Origin: Chlorocebus sabaeus
Lineage: Eukaryota; Chordata; Mammalia; Primates; Cercopithecidae
Direction: 5' to 3'
Length of the DNA: 64,000 nt
Assembly: GCF_047675955.1 (NCBI RefSeq)
Contig: NC_132915.1
Coordinates: 15,480,766-15,544,765 of the forward strand
In this document: positions 34,871 through 47,384 of the stretch, piece after piece
Layout: the number at the start of each line of letters is the position of its first letter
Position numbering within the stretch: position 1 is the stretch's first letter
Notes under the pieces: model-generated
Seen by the model: only the letters and a program-made list of their open reading frames with translations
What the model was told of the DNA's origin: nothing
The model's database searches: none
Translations under genes and position numbers: made by a program

Positions 34871-36060
34871 GTTCTATTACATAAAAATCTTCTCATATTC
34901 TCCTTAATCTATCTTAATTTCCTTAATTTACAGTCATTTACTCATTTTAAGTTGTTACACCCCAGGTACTTATAGCGCTCTTTCTTCTTTTATTTTCGTG
35001 ATCAAGTCTAGTGCTTCCCAAAAATGGTATTTGGAGTGCAGGGACACACTACGACTATTCTACTTTATAATAGATTCATTATGCTGATCAATAAATGCTA
35101 GGTTCAACATCTTTTAAAATCAGAAGCCCATTGGTATTATCATAATAAAATTGCTCCTAAGAGACTTATGAGAAATACAGCATCTAAATTTTTGACCTTG
35201 TGCGATGCTTCCCTTCAAATAATCATGTGTGTAAAACATGGTTTAAAACATATTTTACACTAAAATACAGTTTTAAGAGACAAACGTATATAATAGTTTC
35301 AAGATTGGCAACTAGTGCTGGTAATTTTTTTTTTGTTAAATTAATTATGCCTATTTTTACTACTATCATGCTGGCTATCAGATATCTTTCTGTTAGATAT
35401 CAAATTTCCAGAGCGCCATATTCTACCCAGAGGTGTTTCTTTGCTCTGTTTGTGAACCAGAAAGGAAAACAAAGAGCAGTAAAATTATTTTCAAGAGATT
35501 AATCATAATGTCAAGAATAAAGCTGAAATTTGATTATTGACTTAGAATTCCGTCCACTAGATCATACCCTTACTAATCATCTATTTTTCTTCACTGTGAA
35601 TATCTGTCAGGCTGAGGTCACACAGTAACTGGGAAACTTGCTACTCCCTGCTATCTTTTAGCCTTGAATTAGGCCTGTCCAACCCTTGGGACTTTCATAA
35701 GGGAAATAAATATTTTGTGAGGGCAAGAAGGGCAGCTTTTAGAAATAAATTCTATTTTTTTCCTTATTATTTATAGCACTGAATGGTACTTAATTTAAAG
35801 CTTAGAAGCAATACTTTTGAAATCAGATCCAAAAGCACAATTTCACGTGCAATAAAGTGATTTCAAATAAAATGTCAGAGCTTAAACTTGATTTAACCAT
35901 TCACAGTCATGGAATAGGATAATCCAGTAGCCTGGTGTACCATGGGTTGGGATGAGAGAAGATGCTGGTATTGGAGGTCTGGAAGCAATGTGGTATACTT
36001 GAATGGGAATGCTGGAATGCAGTAAATATATTGTACTTTGAGTTTTTACACAAAATTAAG
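34871..36060. other. No gene; unrecognised AT-rich sequence
   Basis: About 1.2 kb. I see no recognised repeat or supported frame. A 100-codon plus-strand frame at 35200-35502 lacks any recognisable domain and is probably chance. Confidence 0.45.
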
Positions 36061-36072
36061 GCTGTTGTAATG

Positions 36073-36187
36073 ATTTTATTTGTATTAAGCAAAAAAATAA
36101 AATAAAATAAAATAATTTTATTATTTTATTTTTTGCTTATTACAAATAAAATATAAAATAAAATAAAATAAAATAAAATAAAATAAA
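36073..36187. repeat. AT-rich near-palindrome followed by (AAAAT)n
   Basis: The arm at 36073-36105 is the reverse complement of 36121-36152 with one mismatch and one extra A. A loop of about 15 nt separates them, and an (AAAAT)n run follows at 36154-36187. The arms include the non-repetitive 'attttatttgta' and 'aagc' parts, so this is more than two opposed microsatellites. Confidence 0.88.
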
Positions 36188-36235
36188 CCCACAAAGGTAA
36201 AATGTAAGTTTTCTAAAATGATTTAAACATCAAAG

Positions 36236-36422
36236 AGCAGTATTTCTCAGTCTACTGCTGGAGTTCTGGTCTATTGTATCAGAATTACTTAAGTGATTTG
36301 TTAAAAGTACAGATTCTTGGGCCTCCCAGCTAGCAATTAGAATCTCTGAGAAAAAAAGGTCTAAAAACTTGCATTTATTTATTCCTAATGAATTTCTTTG
36401 TACACTAAAGTTTAAGAATAAT
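36236..36422. mobile_element. MER5A-like hAT DNA transposon
   Basis: 'tcagaattacttaagtgatt', 'tgttaaaagtacagattctt', 'cttgcatttatttatt' and 'tacactaaagtttaagaata' match MER5A order from end to end. Short and non-coding. Confidence 0.75.
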
Positions 36423-37301
36423 GGGAAAAAACAAAAGCTGAAGCATAGAAATTGACAGGCAAGGAAAGAAATTGGCAGGCAACTGAATAAAAACATTACA
36501 CACAAAAAAAGTCTCCTGACAGGCCAACAGCCTATCTGCAATTAGGAGATTGTAAACATCCATTAAGAAGGAACCTAATGTCCACAGAAACAAAAGTAAG
36601 CAAATAGATCATTAGGGATGATGAGGGAAATGAAGAGTTAAATGGGTGAAGCTGACAGTGGCAAGCAGTGGGTAGAATGAATGAACACTACAGAACCTCC
36701 TATGAAAAAAGGTGGATTGAGATGTCTGAGGATATTTCTGTAAGCCACTGTACAATACTTTTCTTGGCAGTAAAAATATTTCTGAGATGTCAACATCGTC
36801 TCAAAACCTCAGGTCCCTAACCACGGAAAGCCACCACTACTCAAGGAAGTGGCCTGAATAATTAAAACAAAAATCTCCCTCTCATCTTCAATACAACAAG
36901 TGTGGCCCTAGCACTATTTTCTGGCTCAAATGGACATCAAGACAGCAAGGCAAGCATTCTACTGTCCTCTCTGCTATTTTCTGCTGAATCTGGTTACCAC
37001 CTTTTCTCTGTAGGTGCAAAGCTTAAAATTACTCAAGCAAATAAAAGAGCTTATAGTCAAATTAGTACAGCAACTAAAAAAATAGGGCAGCCTGTACAAA
37101 CACATATTTTATAAGGCTTTCTACATTCAAGTCTACAGAAGAATAAAAAGGGAAAGTAGATTTTTAAATTGTGTTGTGGTGGAAAAGGGGGTTATTTAAA
37201 ATTTTCAACTAGACAGCAGGAAGATAAAAACAAACTTGAGCCCTGAAAAATTTCAAGGGGACAGGTAAAATCTCTAAGCATTTCAGATTTATTAAAATAT
37301 G
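36423..37301. other. No gene; unrecognised sequence
   Basis: About 880 bp without a recognised feature. Short frames are unsupported. Confidence 0.45.
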
Positions 37302-37862
37302 CTTTTTGTGGTAGTTGCCCCTTATCCACAGAGGATATGTTCCAAGAAACCTAGTGGATGCCTGAAATGGCAGATAGTACTGAATCCTTTCTATAATATG
37401 TTCTTTCCTATACATACATACCTATGATAAAGTTTAATAATAAATAAGGCACTGTCCAAGATTAACAAAAATAACGGATAATAAAGTAGGACAATTATAA
37501 AAACATGTCAGCATCACTACTCTTGCACTTTGAGGCCATTATGAAGAAAAATAAAGGTGACTTGAACACAAGCACTGTGATACCATAGTGGCCACTTTGA
37601 TAACACAGATGTCTAATAAGTGTGTAACAGGCAGGGAGGGTCTTCAGCACAGATACACCGGACAAAAGGGTGATTCACATCCTGGGCAGGATGGAGCAGG
37701 ATGGAAGGAGATTTCATCACACTACTCAGAACAGCATGCAATTTAAAACTTAGAAATTGTTTATTTCTGAAATTTTCCATTTAATATTTTCAGACCACAG
37801 TGGACTGCTGGTAACTGCAACCAGAGGAAGCAAAACCATGAATAAGGGGGGAAGACTGTATT
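37302..37862. mobile_element. Tigger-type/MER non-autonomous DNA transposon
   Basis: The left end 'agttgccccttatccacaga' and the right end 'gaataaggggggaagactgt' are approximate inverted repeats. The interior holds 'ttccatttaatattttcaga' and 'ccacagtggactgctggtaa' near the right end, as in Tigger-related elements. No transposase frame remains. Confidence 0.65.
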
Positions 37863-39084
37863 CCTAGTTGGTTTATAAACAATGTCCCAAGTTTGCTTCA
37901 AAAATGAAATGCAACCCTCTTGGAGATCTCCAATGGGCCAGGAATCAGTATCTCCATTCTAGGCTCACAGTAAGCATTACTAATCAATAGTAACTTCTTC
38001 ACACTGAGCACAATGGCACCTCCAAAACTTGCTCAACAGACACATGAAATAACTTTTGCAAGTCTGGCTAGAATGTTGCCACTTCTCCAGCTTTTCTTTC
38101 AACGGAGCCCATATTTCTATATAAACTGGACAAAAGCTTTGAAACTTGAGCACTGGGTCCCATGAATCAAAGACTCCAACTTTCTTTTAGCACCTGTCAG
38201 GATGCTACAGTTCTGCTGCCCTGACAGGTGCTCCTGACTCTACTGTGAGTACTTACAGAAAAGCTGACTTCTTTCCCTCTCCGCTGTGATGCTTCTTTCT
38301 GCAGAGAGCACTCACTTCCCTCAAGTTTGGCAAACAGCTCACACCTACTTAATTTGTGTAGCCTCCAATATTTTCCCCTGTTCTGCAGATAATACAACAC
38401 AGTCCTTGTGTTGCTATAGTCAAGATCATTTTATTTTGTTTCAGGGCATGGAAAGAGACTTCATTTTCCTTCTGAAAGTACTTAAATAAGATTTCTTTGT
38501 AATATTTCACAAGTTAGATTTGAGTATCTAGAAACTTAAGTCACATGAGCATGTGTGCTCCAACAGTCTTTATCCCCAAAACATGAGGCAATGAAGTAAT
38601 TCCACCATACTTTCCATCACTAGAGTAAAGCTCTGCACAATTGTAAAAATTTCAGCTTTCAGCTGGGTTCCAGGTGAGGTTACAGTCTAACTTCAGGACA
38701 ACCTGTATCAATCAACAATATGAACATCTGAGAATTGCAAATACCTAGTAGTATACAACCGGGTGAAACATGATGTAGGAATTTCCAGTATGGAAAAGTG
38801 CACGGATCAGGCGTAGTTTGTGAAGCCATATAACAAATTGCAGATAACAGTTTATTATGGGCATCCATGCAGGCTTTTGGAAGACATTAAATATCAGAAG
38901 ACAGTATCCATACTCTAGCAATCATTACTGCAGGAGGCATGTTACAGATCTTTTGATATTTAGAATATGTGAGATTTAGAAATATGAATTAATCTGCTAA
39001 AAGTTACACAGAGAAGAAAGCTCCAGTTTCCAGGCTTTAGGCCAGTTCTTTCTCCACTAGCCAACAGTCCCAACAATCCACCAG
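37863..39084. other. No gene; mostly unique, contains a short perfect inverted repeat
   Basis: About 1.2 kb with no recognised family. The inverted repeat at 38189-38232 is listed separately. Confidence 0.45.
38189..38232. repeat. 13-bp perfect inverted repeat containing CACCTG/CAGGTG
   Basis: 'agcacctgtcagg' at 38189-38201 and its exact reverse complement 'cctgacaggtgct' at 38220-38232 are separated by 18 nt. Each arm holds an E-box (CACCTG). Confidence 0.9.
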
Positions 39085-39303
39085 TTTGTTGTTGTTGTTT
39101 GTTTGTTTTAGAGACAGTCTCGCTCTGTCACCCAAGCTGAAGCACAGGGGCACAATCACAGCTCACTGCAGCCTTGAGCTCCTGGGCTCAAGCGATCCTC
39201 CTGCTTCAGCCTCTCAAGTAGCTGGGTCTACAGGTGCACACCACTGTGCCAGGTTAATTTTTTTTTTTTTTTTGGAGAGACAACGTCTCACTGTTTTGCC
39301 TGG
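39085..39303 (-). mobile_element. AluJ-like fragment, antisense
   Basis: 'gagacagtctcgctctgtca', 'cttgagctcctgggctcaag' and 'caagtagctgggtctacagg' are antisense Alu of an old type. An internal T16 tract (39259-39274) sits in the linker region, and the element stops at 'ttgcctggg', missing most of the left arm. Confidence 0.88.
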
Positions 39304-39964
39304 GTTAATTCATCAGTACTGAGCTAAGAATGGCTCATATTTGTTCAGTGTTCTACAGGTATTTTTGTTTTTAAAAAGAGTTATTTCCAAATGAATCGTC
39401 CTTTCTTCCTTCTATTGCCTCCATGTCCTGGGCTCCCTCTTCATTCATATCATGTATAATTATAGTAACATTTTATTAAAGTATCCATGTTTGATTCTGA
39501 AGAACAAATTAGTCATTTAATGAACAAAAATAAATAGCACTTATTATTTAGATTTTAATGACAATTTAGAGGTAATAAAGCAGAAGAGTTTGGAATCCAT
39601 AAATGATACTGACTAAGCCAGTGATGCCTCCTTTTTGGCATCTCCCTATATGGTTGCAAAACACTAATTTCTAGGAGGTTTTGTAAATAGCTCTCAACGG
39701 AAGAACTGGTGCTGCATATATTTTTCTTTGGTATTTCAGAACATTATACTCAACCCTCTGTAATCCTATGCGAATGTGACCATATTTTACTCGTTATGTG
39801 CTTTCCTCAATCTCTTTTTTAGTTCCTACTGACAGTGGGAAGTTGCCTCTGGAATATGCATAGTTTGTCCTATTTTGTTTCTTTCTGAAAATACATATCC
39901 ACTATTATAATTTTTAAAACAATAATAGACTTCTAATCTCAGTTCAGAGATGTAAAAAGGTAAG
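39304..39964. other. No gene; unrecognised sequence
   Basis: About 660 bp of apparently unique DNA. Confidence 0.45.
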
Positions 39965-41164
39965 AAGAGCAACACTGTCAACATTTCAATGAAAAAAATA
40001 GAGAAACAGTCAATTCATTATTTTTTTTTTGAATCTATTAGAATACTAATGTCACACTGGAACCAACCAGCCCAGAATCAAGGGAGAAAGAGGTACATAT
40101 AGGGAGACGCAAGAAATGAACAATAACCTACCTGGGTAAGACACAAACACCAGTAACAAGGGTTCAGGTAGAGAGAGAGGCAAATTCCTGGAAGCCAATA
40201 GTAAACTGATGGGAGGGTAAAGCCCAAAGTGGCAGAAAATACAGGGGATATTTTTCCCTTACAAGTCTAACTGAACATTTGCAGAAGCAACTGGGAGTCC
40301 TGAAAAAGTCCTCCTTCTGGTGCAGAACTGAGGAAGGAGAACAGCAATCACTGGAGCAAGGGCAAGAAATTTATCCAGACCCCTCTCTCCCATCTTACCT
40401 ATGGGGAGTGGAGGGGAGGAAAGCTTTAATCTGTAGGGAAAAGAGCGAAAATGCCATCACACTTAGGACATTTGTTAAAGCCCACTGCCGCTGGGGAGAA
40501 GAAAACAAGAAATAAACCTGGACCCCTAAGGGAAGAGCAGGAATATGTGCAGAGTTCAGAATATCACTGGGGGTAGGGCAGGATAACTGATAAGGTCACA
40601 CTGCCAAGATACAGGGACACATTGACTGCCTAAGACTGAGATGTGAACAAAACAATGGAGAACCCCCTTCCCCCTTAGCCCCCACTACCTGGCTAAACAG
40701 CACTGAGTCACAAGCAGCATGCAAGAGACAGACCTCTCTGAAGCACAGAACCAAGGGAAAACTTGAGGCTGAGGATAGAGCAATCGTTGAAAAAAAACTT
40801 CCTCTCTCAAACCAACTCCTACCCTATACACAAGGTATCGCTAAACAAATATAAAGCTCATGTTACACTCAGAGTCATCATTGCAACAGCAAACCTCAAT
40901 CCCAGTCCCACTCCCAATTAGATTATCTCAAACCCTGGTACTAAAGGCTTAGTTGAAGGAAATTGGCCATTTCCAAGTATAAAAATTAATTACCTCAGTC
41001 TCTAATGTTCTACACTAGATGTTAAGTTTTCAACAACAATAACAACAATAATATAAAGTGTATGAAAAGCAAGAAAAAACACACTCCCAAAAGACAAGTT
41101 ACCACCACAACTGGAGTGAGATTAAATGTCTGACATGCAATTTAAAATAACTATGATTAATATG

Positions 41165-41470
41165 GTTTGTTTCGGTTTTTGTTTTTTGAGACAGAGTGTC
41201 ACTCTGTCACCCAGACTGGAGTGCAGTGGAGCCATCTCAGCTCACTGCAACCTCCACCTACCAGGTTCAAGTGATTCTCCTGCCTCAGCCCCCCAAATTG
41301 CAGGGATTACAGGCACACACCACCATGCCCAGCTAATTTTTGTAATTTTAGAAGAGACAGAGTTTCATCATGTTAGACAAGCTGGTCTTGAATTCCTGAC
41401 CTCAGATGATCCGCCTGCCTCAGCCTCCCAAAGTGCTGGGATTACAGGCATGAGCCACCATGCCCGGCCA
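41165..41470 (-). mobile_element. Alu element (AluS-like), antisense, with exact TSD
   Basis: Full-length Alu read antisense, ending 'gagccaccatgcccggcc'. 'attaatatg' occurs at 41156-41164 and again at 41471-41479, an exact 9-bp target-site duplication within the host L1. Confidence 0.95.
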
Positions 41471-42224
41471 ATTAATATGTTAAAGGCTCTAATGGAATAT
41501 GTGGACAATATGTAATATCACATGGGCAATTTTAGCACCTAGATGGAAAGTATAGAAAGAATCAAATGGAACTCAATAGCATAGTAACAGAGAAGAAGAA
41601 TGCCTTCAACAGGCTCATAAGTAGAGTAGGCACAGGCAAGAAAAGAACCAGTGAACTAGAAAATGGGTCAAAAATTTCCAAATTAAAACAGAAAGAAAGA
41701 AAAAAAGAATAGAATATTCAAGAGATATGTGACAATGTCAAATGACTGGAATCCCAGAAGGAGAAGACAATGAATAGGACAGAGGAAATAATTGAAAAAA
41801 TAATAACCAAGAATTTTTCAAGATTAATGATAGATGCCAAACCACAGATACAAAAAAAAATACAGAAAAGAAAATAAAAGACACACCATAGGCAAATCAT
41901 ATTTAAATTCCTAAAAGCAAAACACCAAGAAAAATCTTTGAAGGCATCCAAAGAAAATAGACACATTACTTTAGAAAGAAAAACGATTTTAAAGACAGAT
42001 TTTTCTTCAAAAATTATTCAAACTCAAAGATAAAAGAGTAATACCTCTAAAATACTGAGAGATGAAAATGTCAAAACAAAATACAATCCCCAGCAAAAAT
42101 GAATTTCAAAAATAAATAAATAAAAATCTAAAAATGTTCATAGGCACACCAAAACTATAGAAATTTATTGCCAACTGACCTACCCTTTAAAAAAAAAATT
42201 AAAGAAAAAACAAATGTGTGTGTG

Positions 42225-42372
42225 TGGTCCCAGCTACTCAGGAGACTGAGGTGGAAAGACAGCTTAAGCCCAGGACTTCAAGGCTGCTGTGAGCTACGAT
42301 GGTGCCACTGCACTGAAGCCTGGGCAACAGAGCAAGACCTTGCCCCTGAAAAAAAAAAGAAAGAAAGAAAGA
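42225..42372 (+). mobile_element. Alu right-arm fragment, sense
   Basis: 'tggtcccagctactcaggag' to 'gcctgggcaacagagcaaga' followed by an A/GAAA tail. Only the last half of an Alu is present. It sits directly upstream of the large alternating tract. Confidence 0.85.
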
Positions 42373-42391
42373 GGAATGATACAACACAAAA

Positions 42392-42775
42392 ATGTGTGAG
42401 TGTGCGTGTGTGTGTGTGTGTATATATATGTATGTATTTACATATACACATACATGTATACACATACACATATATGTGTATATATACACATACATGTATA
42501 CACATACATATACATATATGTGTGTATATACACATATATACACATACATATACATATATGTGTGTATATACACATACATATATGTGTGTATACACATACA
42601 CAAGCATATACATATATGTATATATACATATATGTGTATATATACATAAACATACATATACACACATGCATGTGTATGTATACATATACATATAGACATA
42701 CACATACATATAACATATATGTGTATATATACACACACACATACACATACCTATATATATACATATACATATACA
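42392..42775. repeat. Long alternating purine-pyrimidine (TG/CA/TA) tract
   Basis: About 385 bp built almost entirely of TG, TA, CA and AC steps, with many 'catatatg', 'tgtatac' and 'acatgtat' self-complementary words. It may have expanded from the tail of the Alu fragment just upstream. Long low-complexity frames on both strands arise from it and are not genes. Confidence 0.95.
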
Positions 42776-44054
42776 AAGAAATAAAGAATACTTGAAATAA
42801 ATGCAAGTAAAATTCATTTTTTTCTGTTTTAATTGTTATGAAACGTAAATGTGAAAATCAAAAACTTGGTAGCAATGAATTGTTTGTTTAAAGCATTTGT
42901 AGAAGTAAAACGTACCATAACTACCACAAAGGATGGGAAGGAGAGGTTGGGTCTATGCTGTTTTAAGGTCTTTATAGCATACATGAAATGGCATTAAAAA
43001 TATTCCTAGGTAGATTCTAATAATTAGAAATATATATTGTAAATTCTAATTGCTAAAAAAATTCAATACAGGACATAAAATAGAATCCTAAAAAATGTGT
43101 ATTTAACATAAGAGAAGGAGTAAAAAAGAAAAAAAGAAACAAACAACAGATGGAACAAATAGAAAGCACTTTGAAGATAGTAGATTTTAATCCAACTATA
43201 TTGATAATCACATTAAATGTGAATAGTCTAAACACAGCAACTAAAAGAGATTGTCATATTAGAGTTCAAAGCTACACTCATCTGTATGCTGTCTATAAGT
43301 AATCCACTTTAAATATAAAGATATAGATAAAGTAAAAGGATAAAAAAAATATATAACGCAAACATTAGCTAAAAGAAAGCTGTAGAATAGCTACAATAAT
43401 AACAGACAAAGTAGACATCAGAACAGGAAATATAGTCAAGAATAAAGAAAGACATTATATAATAACAAAGAGATCAATTATCCAACAAGACATAATCCTA
43501 AATTGTAAACACATAACAACAGATCTTCAAAATACATGAAACAAAACACAATGGAACTAAAAGGTGAAATGAACAAATCCATCATTACAATTGGCGATTT
43601 CAGCATTCCTGTCAGTAACTGATAGAATAAGGTGGCAGAAAATCAGGAAGGATATAGATGACCAAGTTAACCTAATTGATATTTATAGAACATGACATCA
43701 AGCAAAAGCACAACACTTTTTTCAAGTACACAAGGAAACTGACAGAGATAAACCATATTTTGAACCATAAAGTAGACCTCACCAAACGAAAAACAAACAT
43801 AAATTACATAAAGTATGTTATACCATAATTGAATTAATCTAGAAGTCAATAACAAAAAGACACTTGGAAAACTCCAAACGTTTGGAAAGTAAATGATACA
43901 CTTATAGATCAAAAATATATATTACTAAATTTGGATCAAAAAGGAACTATCAAAGCAACTTTAAAAAATATTTTGAAATGAATCAAAATGAGAGTATAAC
44001 ATGTCAAAATTTGTGAGATACAGCTAAAATAGTACTTAGAGGAAAATTTACAAC

Positions 44055-44059
<5 letters not shown>

Positions 44060-44087
<28 letters not shown>

Positions 44088-44329
44088 GACACAGAGTCTT
44101 ACTCTGTCACCAGATTGGAGTGCAACAGTGAGATCTCAGCTCACGGCAACCTCCGCCTCCTGGGTTCAAGCAATTCTCCTCCCTCAGCCTCCTGAGTAGC
44201 TGTGACTACAGGTGCATGCCACCACGTCCAGCTAATTTTTTGTAATTTTAGTAGAGATGGGGTTACATCATGTTGGCCAGGATGGTCTCAATCTCTTGAC
44301 CTCGTGATCTGCCCACCTCGGCCTCCCAA
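44060..44329 (-). mobile_element. Alu element, antisense, 5'-truncated
   Basis: A 28-nt poly(T), then antisense Alu through 'ggcctcccaac'. The last ~45 bp (the Alu 5' end) are missing. It lies within the ancient L1 ORF2. Confidence 0.92.
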
Positions 44330-44811
44330 CAATAGATTTTTATATTTAAAATGTTTCAAATTAGTAATCAAAAGTTCCACTTTAACTATAGAAAGAAGAG
44401 TAAAATAAATCCAAAACCTGTAGAAGAGAATTAATTATACCGATAAGAGCAGAAATTAATAAAATCAAAAATAAAGACCATCAATCCAATAAATTCACTC
44501 AAAATTATATGGATACCTGAATAGTTCTACATCTATTAAATAAGTTGTATTAACAGCTAAAAATTGTGTTCAAAATATAATTTAAAAAAGAAAACTCCAG
44601 GCCCACATGATTTCACGAGTGAATTCTCCAAATATTTAAGGAAGAAATAATACTAGAAAGGACAGTACACTTCCCAACTCATTAATAAAGCAAGCGTTAC
44701 ATTAATAACAAACCAAAGACATTAAAAGAGAAGAAAGCCACAGACAAATATCCTTCATGAACAAAGGTGCAGACATACTAAAAAAAATTAGCAAATAAAA
44801 CTCAGTAATTT

Positions 44812-45124
44812 GGCGGGGCACGGTGGCTCATACCTGCAATCCCAGCACTTTGGGAGGCTGAGGCGGGCAGATCACGAGGTCAGGAGATTGAGACCATCCT
44901 GGCTAACATGGTGAAACCCCGTCTCTCCAAAAAAAAAAAAAAACCAAAAACAAAAAAACAAAAAATTCAGCTGAATGTGATGGCGGGCGCCTGTAGTCCC
45001 AGCTACTTGGGAGGCTGAGGCAGGAGAATGGCGTGAACCCGGGAGGCGGAGCTTGCAGTGAGCCGAGATCGCGCCACTGCACTCTAGCCTGGGAGACAGA
45101 GACTCCGTCTCAAAAAAAAAAAAA
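44812..45124 (+). mobile_element. AluY-like element, sense
   Basis: Complete Alu with 'gaggtcaggagattgagacc', 'ccatcctggctaacatggtg' and 'gagaatggcgtgaacccggg', features of the younger AluY group. The middle A-rich linker is expanded (44930-44967). Confidence 0.92.
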
Positions 45125-46320
45125 ATCTTAGCAATCTATAAATGGGATAATATTAAATGAATGTAAATGAATGAGAAGGCAAGCCACAGAAGAAAATATT
45201 TGCAAAAGACACATCTGATAAAGGGCGTTATCCAAAATGTATATTAAAAAAAAACACATAAGACAGTCCACAGTAAGGAAATGGACAACCAGAATAAAAA
45301 CTGAGCAAAAGACATGAACAGACATCTCACCAAAAAAGATACACAGGTGGCAAATAGGCATATAAGAGGATGCTAAATATCTTATGTCACTGGAGAATTG
45401 CAAATTAAAACACCAATGAGATATCACTACATACCTTGGAACGGTCAAAATTCAAAACACTAACACCAAATGCTAGCAAGAATGCAGAGCAATAAGAACT
45501 CTCATTCACTGCTAGTAGGAATGCAAAATGGTATAGTCACTTTGGGAAAGAGTTTGACACTCGGTTACAAAACTAAACATATTCTTACCATACAATTCAG
45601 CAATTGCACTCCTTGGTATTTACTCAAATCAGTTAATAACTAAGTCCACACAAAAACCTGCACATAGAGGTTTTTAACAGTTTTATTCATAATTGCCACA
45701 AGTTGGAAGCAACCTATTCAACTTCAATTGGTGCATGGACAAATAAACTATGGTACATCCAGACAATGAAATATTATTGTCTAAAAAGAAATTAGAAATT
45801 ATTCTTTTTAGAAATTATTTATAAAAAGAAATAACACCATGAAAAGACATGGTGAAATCTTAAATGCATATTACTAAGTGAAAGAAGCCAGTCTGAAAAG
45901 GCTAGATACTATACGATTCCAACTATATGACATTCTCAAAAAGGCAAAAGTATGGAGACAATAAAAAGGTAAGTGGTTGTCAGGGGTTAGAATAGAGGGA
46001 GGGATGAATAGACAGAGCACAGAATATTTTTTTAGGGCAGTGAAACTATTCTGTATTATACGATAGTGGTGGATATATGTCACTGTACATTTTGTCAAAG
46101 TCCACAGAATGAACAACACGAATTTGAACTAAAGCCTTTGGATGATAATGATGTGTCAGTTTAAGTTCATTGATTGTAACAAACGGACCACTCAGGTGCT
46201 GGATATTGATAGTAGAGGAGACTGGTTGGGGGGCTATGGTATATGGGAATTCTCTGTACTTTCCACTTAATTTTGCTGTGAACCTAAAACTGCACTAAAA
46301 AATAAAGTCTATTTTATACA

Positions 46321-47041
46321 TCACAACGAACTGGGATTTATCTCATGAATGGAAGGCACCCCAGTGGAAATAAGCACACCTACTTCTTAGACCTTAAGGT
46401 TGGTCTCTAACCTTATTCTTCACTAAAAACAATCAGGGTTCTTTGGGAAGTGACTGATTCCAAGGCTGGGGTAAATACAAGATTATCCTAGAACATCTTG
46501 TTACATGAGAAAATAGAAAAGTGCTCAAAAGCAAAACAAAAAATGATTGGAACATGACAGAAGGACAGAGGAGTCAGTTGAAAGATCACTCATTAGTCAA
46601 TTCTGGGAAAATTGGAGGGCCAAACTGAGTTCAATAATGAATTCTAATCAGGGGGAAAAAAAGAGACTATGCAAATTAATTAAGGGAGAAGGGGCAGCTC
46701 TTGATTATAGTAGAATGCCAAGTGTAACAGCTAAATGTTGAGTGAGTGTTGAAGACAGAAGGTCATCCTTTTGCAACTATCATACTAAAGATTATTTCAG
46801 GCAAGAATGGTCAAAGAAAGCCAAACTGAGGGGAAAACTTTAATGAGCAACAGGATTGTATGGCCTTATACTATCTCCCGACAGAAAGCTTATTAATTGC
46901 AAAGGAGAAGGTGGAAACTATTAACATATAGTAGAAAAAATGGATAACCCTTTGATGAATAATTAAAATTAACATAAGGACATCACGTGTTTGCAGATGC
47001 AATATCTTGAAAAGGGCATGTCAGTTACATAGTATTAAGTG
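46321..47041. other. No gene; unrecognised, possibly old repeat
   Basis: About 720 bp. Parts may belong to the LINE-like element recognised after the AluY (47.38 kb onward), but I cannot align them reliably. Confidence 0.35.
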
Positions 47042-47057
47042 CAAGGAGTACAGATTC

Positions 47058-47364
47058 CTTTTTTTGTTTGTTTTGTTTTTTTGAGACAGAGTCTCACTCT
47101 GTCGCCCAGGCTGGAGTGCGGTGGTGCCATCTCGGCTCACTGCAATCTCCGCCTCCCGGGTTCACGCCATTCTCCTGCCTCAGCCTCCCAAGTAGCTGGG
47201 ACTACAGGTGCCCACCACCACACCTGGCTAAATTTTTTGTATTTTTAGTAGAGATGGGGTTTCACCATGTTAGCCAGGATGGTCTCCATCTCCCGACCTC
47301 ATGATCCACCCGCCTTGTCCTCCCAAAGCGCTGGGATTACAGGCATGCGCCACCGCAACCGGCC
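47058..47364 (-). mobile_element. AluY-like element, antisense, with TSD
   Basis: Full-length antisense Alu with 'gggttcacgccattctcctg' and 'gtggtgccatctcggctcac'. 'caaggagtacagattc' (47042-47057) is repeated as 'caaggagtagattc' after the element, a target-site duplication with a 2-base difference. Confidence 0.93.
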
Positions 47365-47384
47365 CAAGGAGTAGATTCTAAACC

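Larger units (their letters stand above)
39965..46320 (+). mobile_element. Ancient sense L1 (L1M), almost end to end, with later insertions
   Basis: The 5' region (39.97-41.16 kb) matches the fragment at 15.64 kb. ORF1-like purine-rich sequence follows to about 42.2 kb, then ORF2 remnants at 43.1-44.06, 44.33-44.81 and 45.13-45.9 kb. The last contains 'aaagacatgaacagacatct' and 'caattgcactccttggtatt'. A 3' UTR ends at 46.3 kb near 'gcactaaaaaataaagtcta'. Removing four Alu units and a microsatellite leaves roughly 5 kb in consensus order. No frame is intact. Confidence 0.7.

Noticed and set aside
35200..35502. 100-codon plus-strand frame
   Set aside because: AT-rich, no domain, no neighbouring exons; consistent with chance.
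42238..42817. Several overlapping frames of 85-179 codons rich in Tyr, Val, Cys, Ile, His and Thr on both strands
   Set aside because: They are translations of the TG/CA/TA tract in different frames. There is no initiation context, domain or complexity to support a protein.
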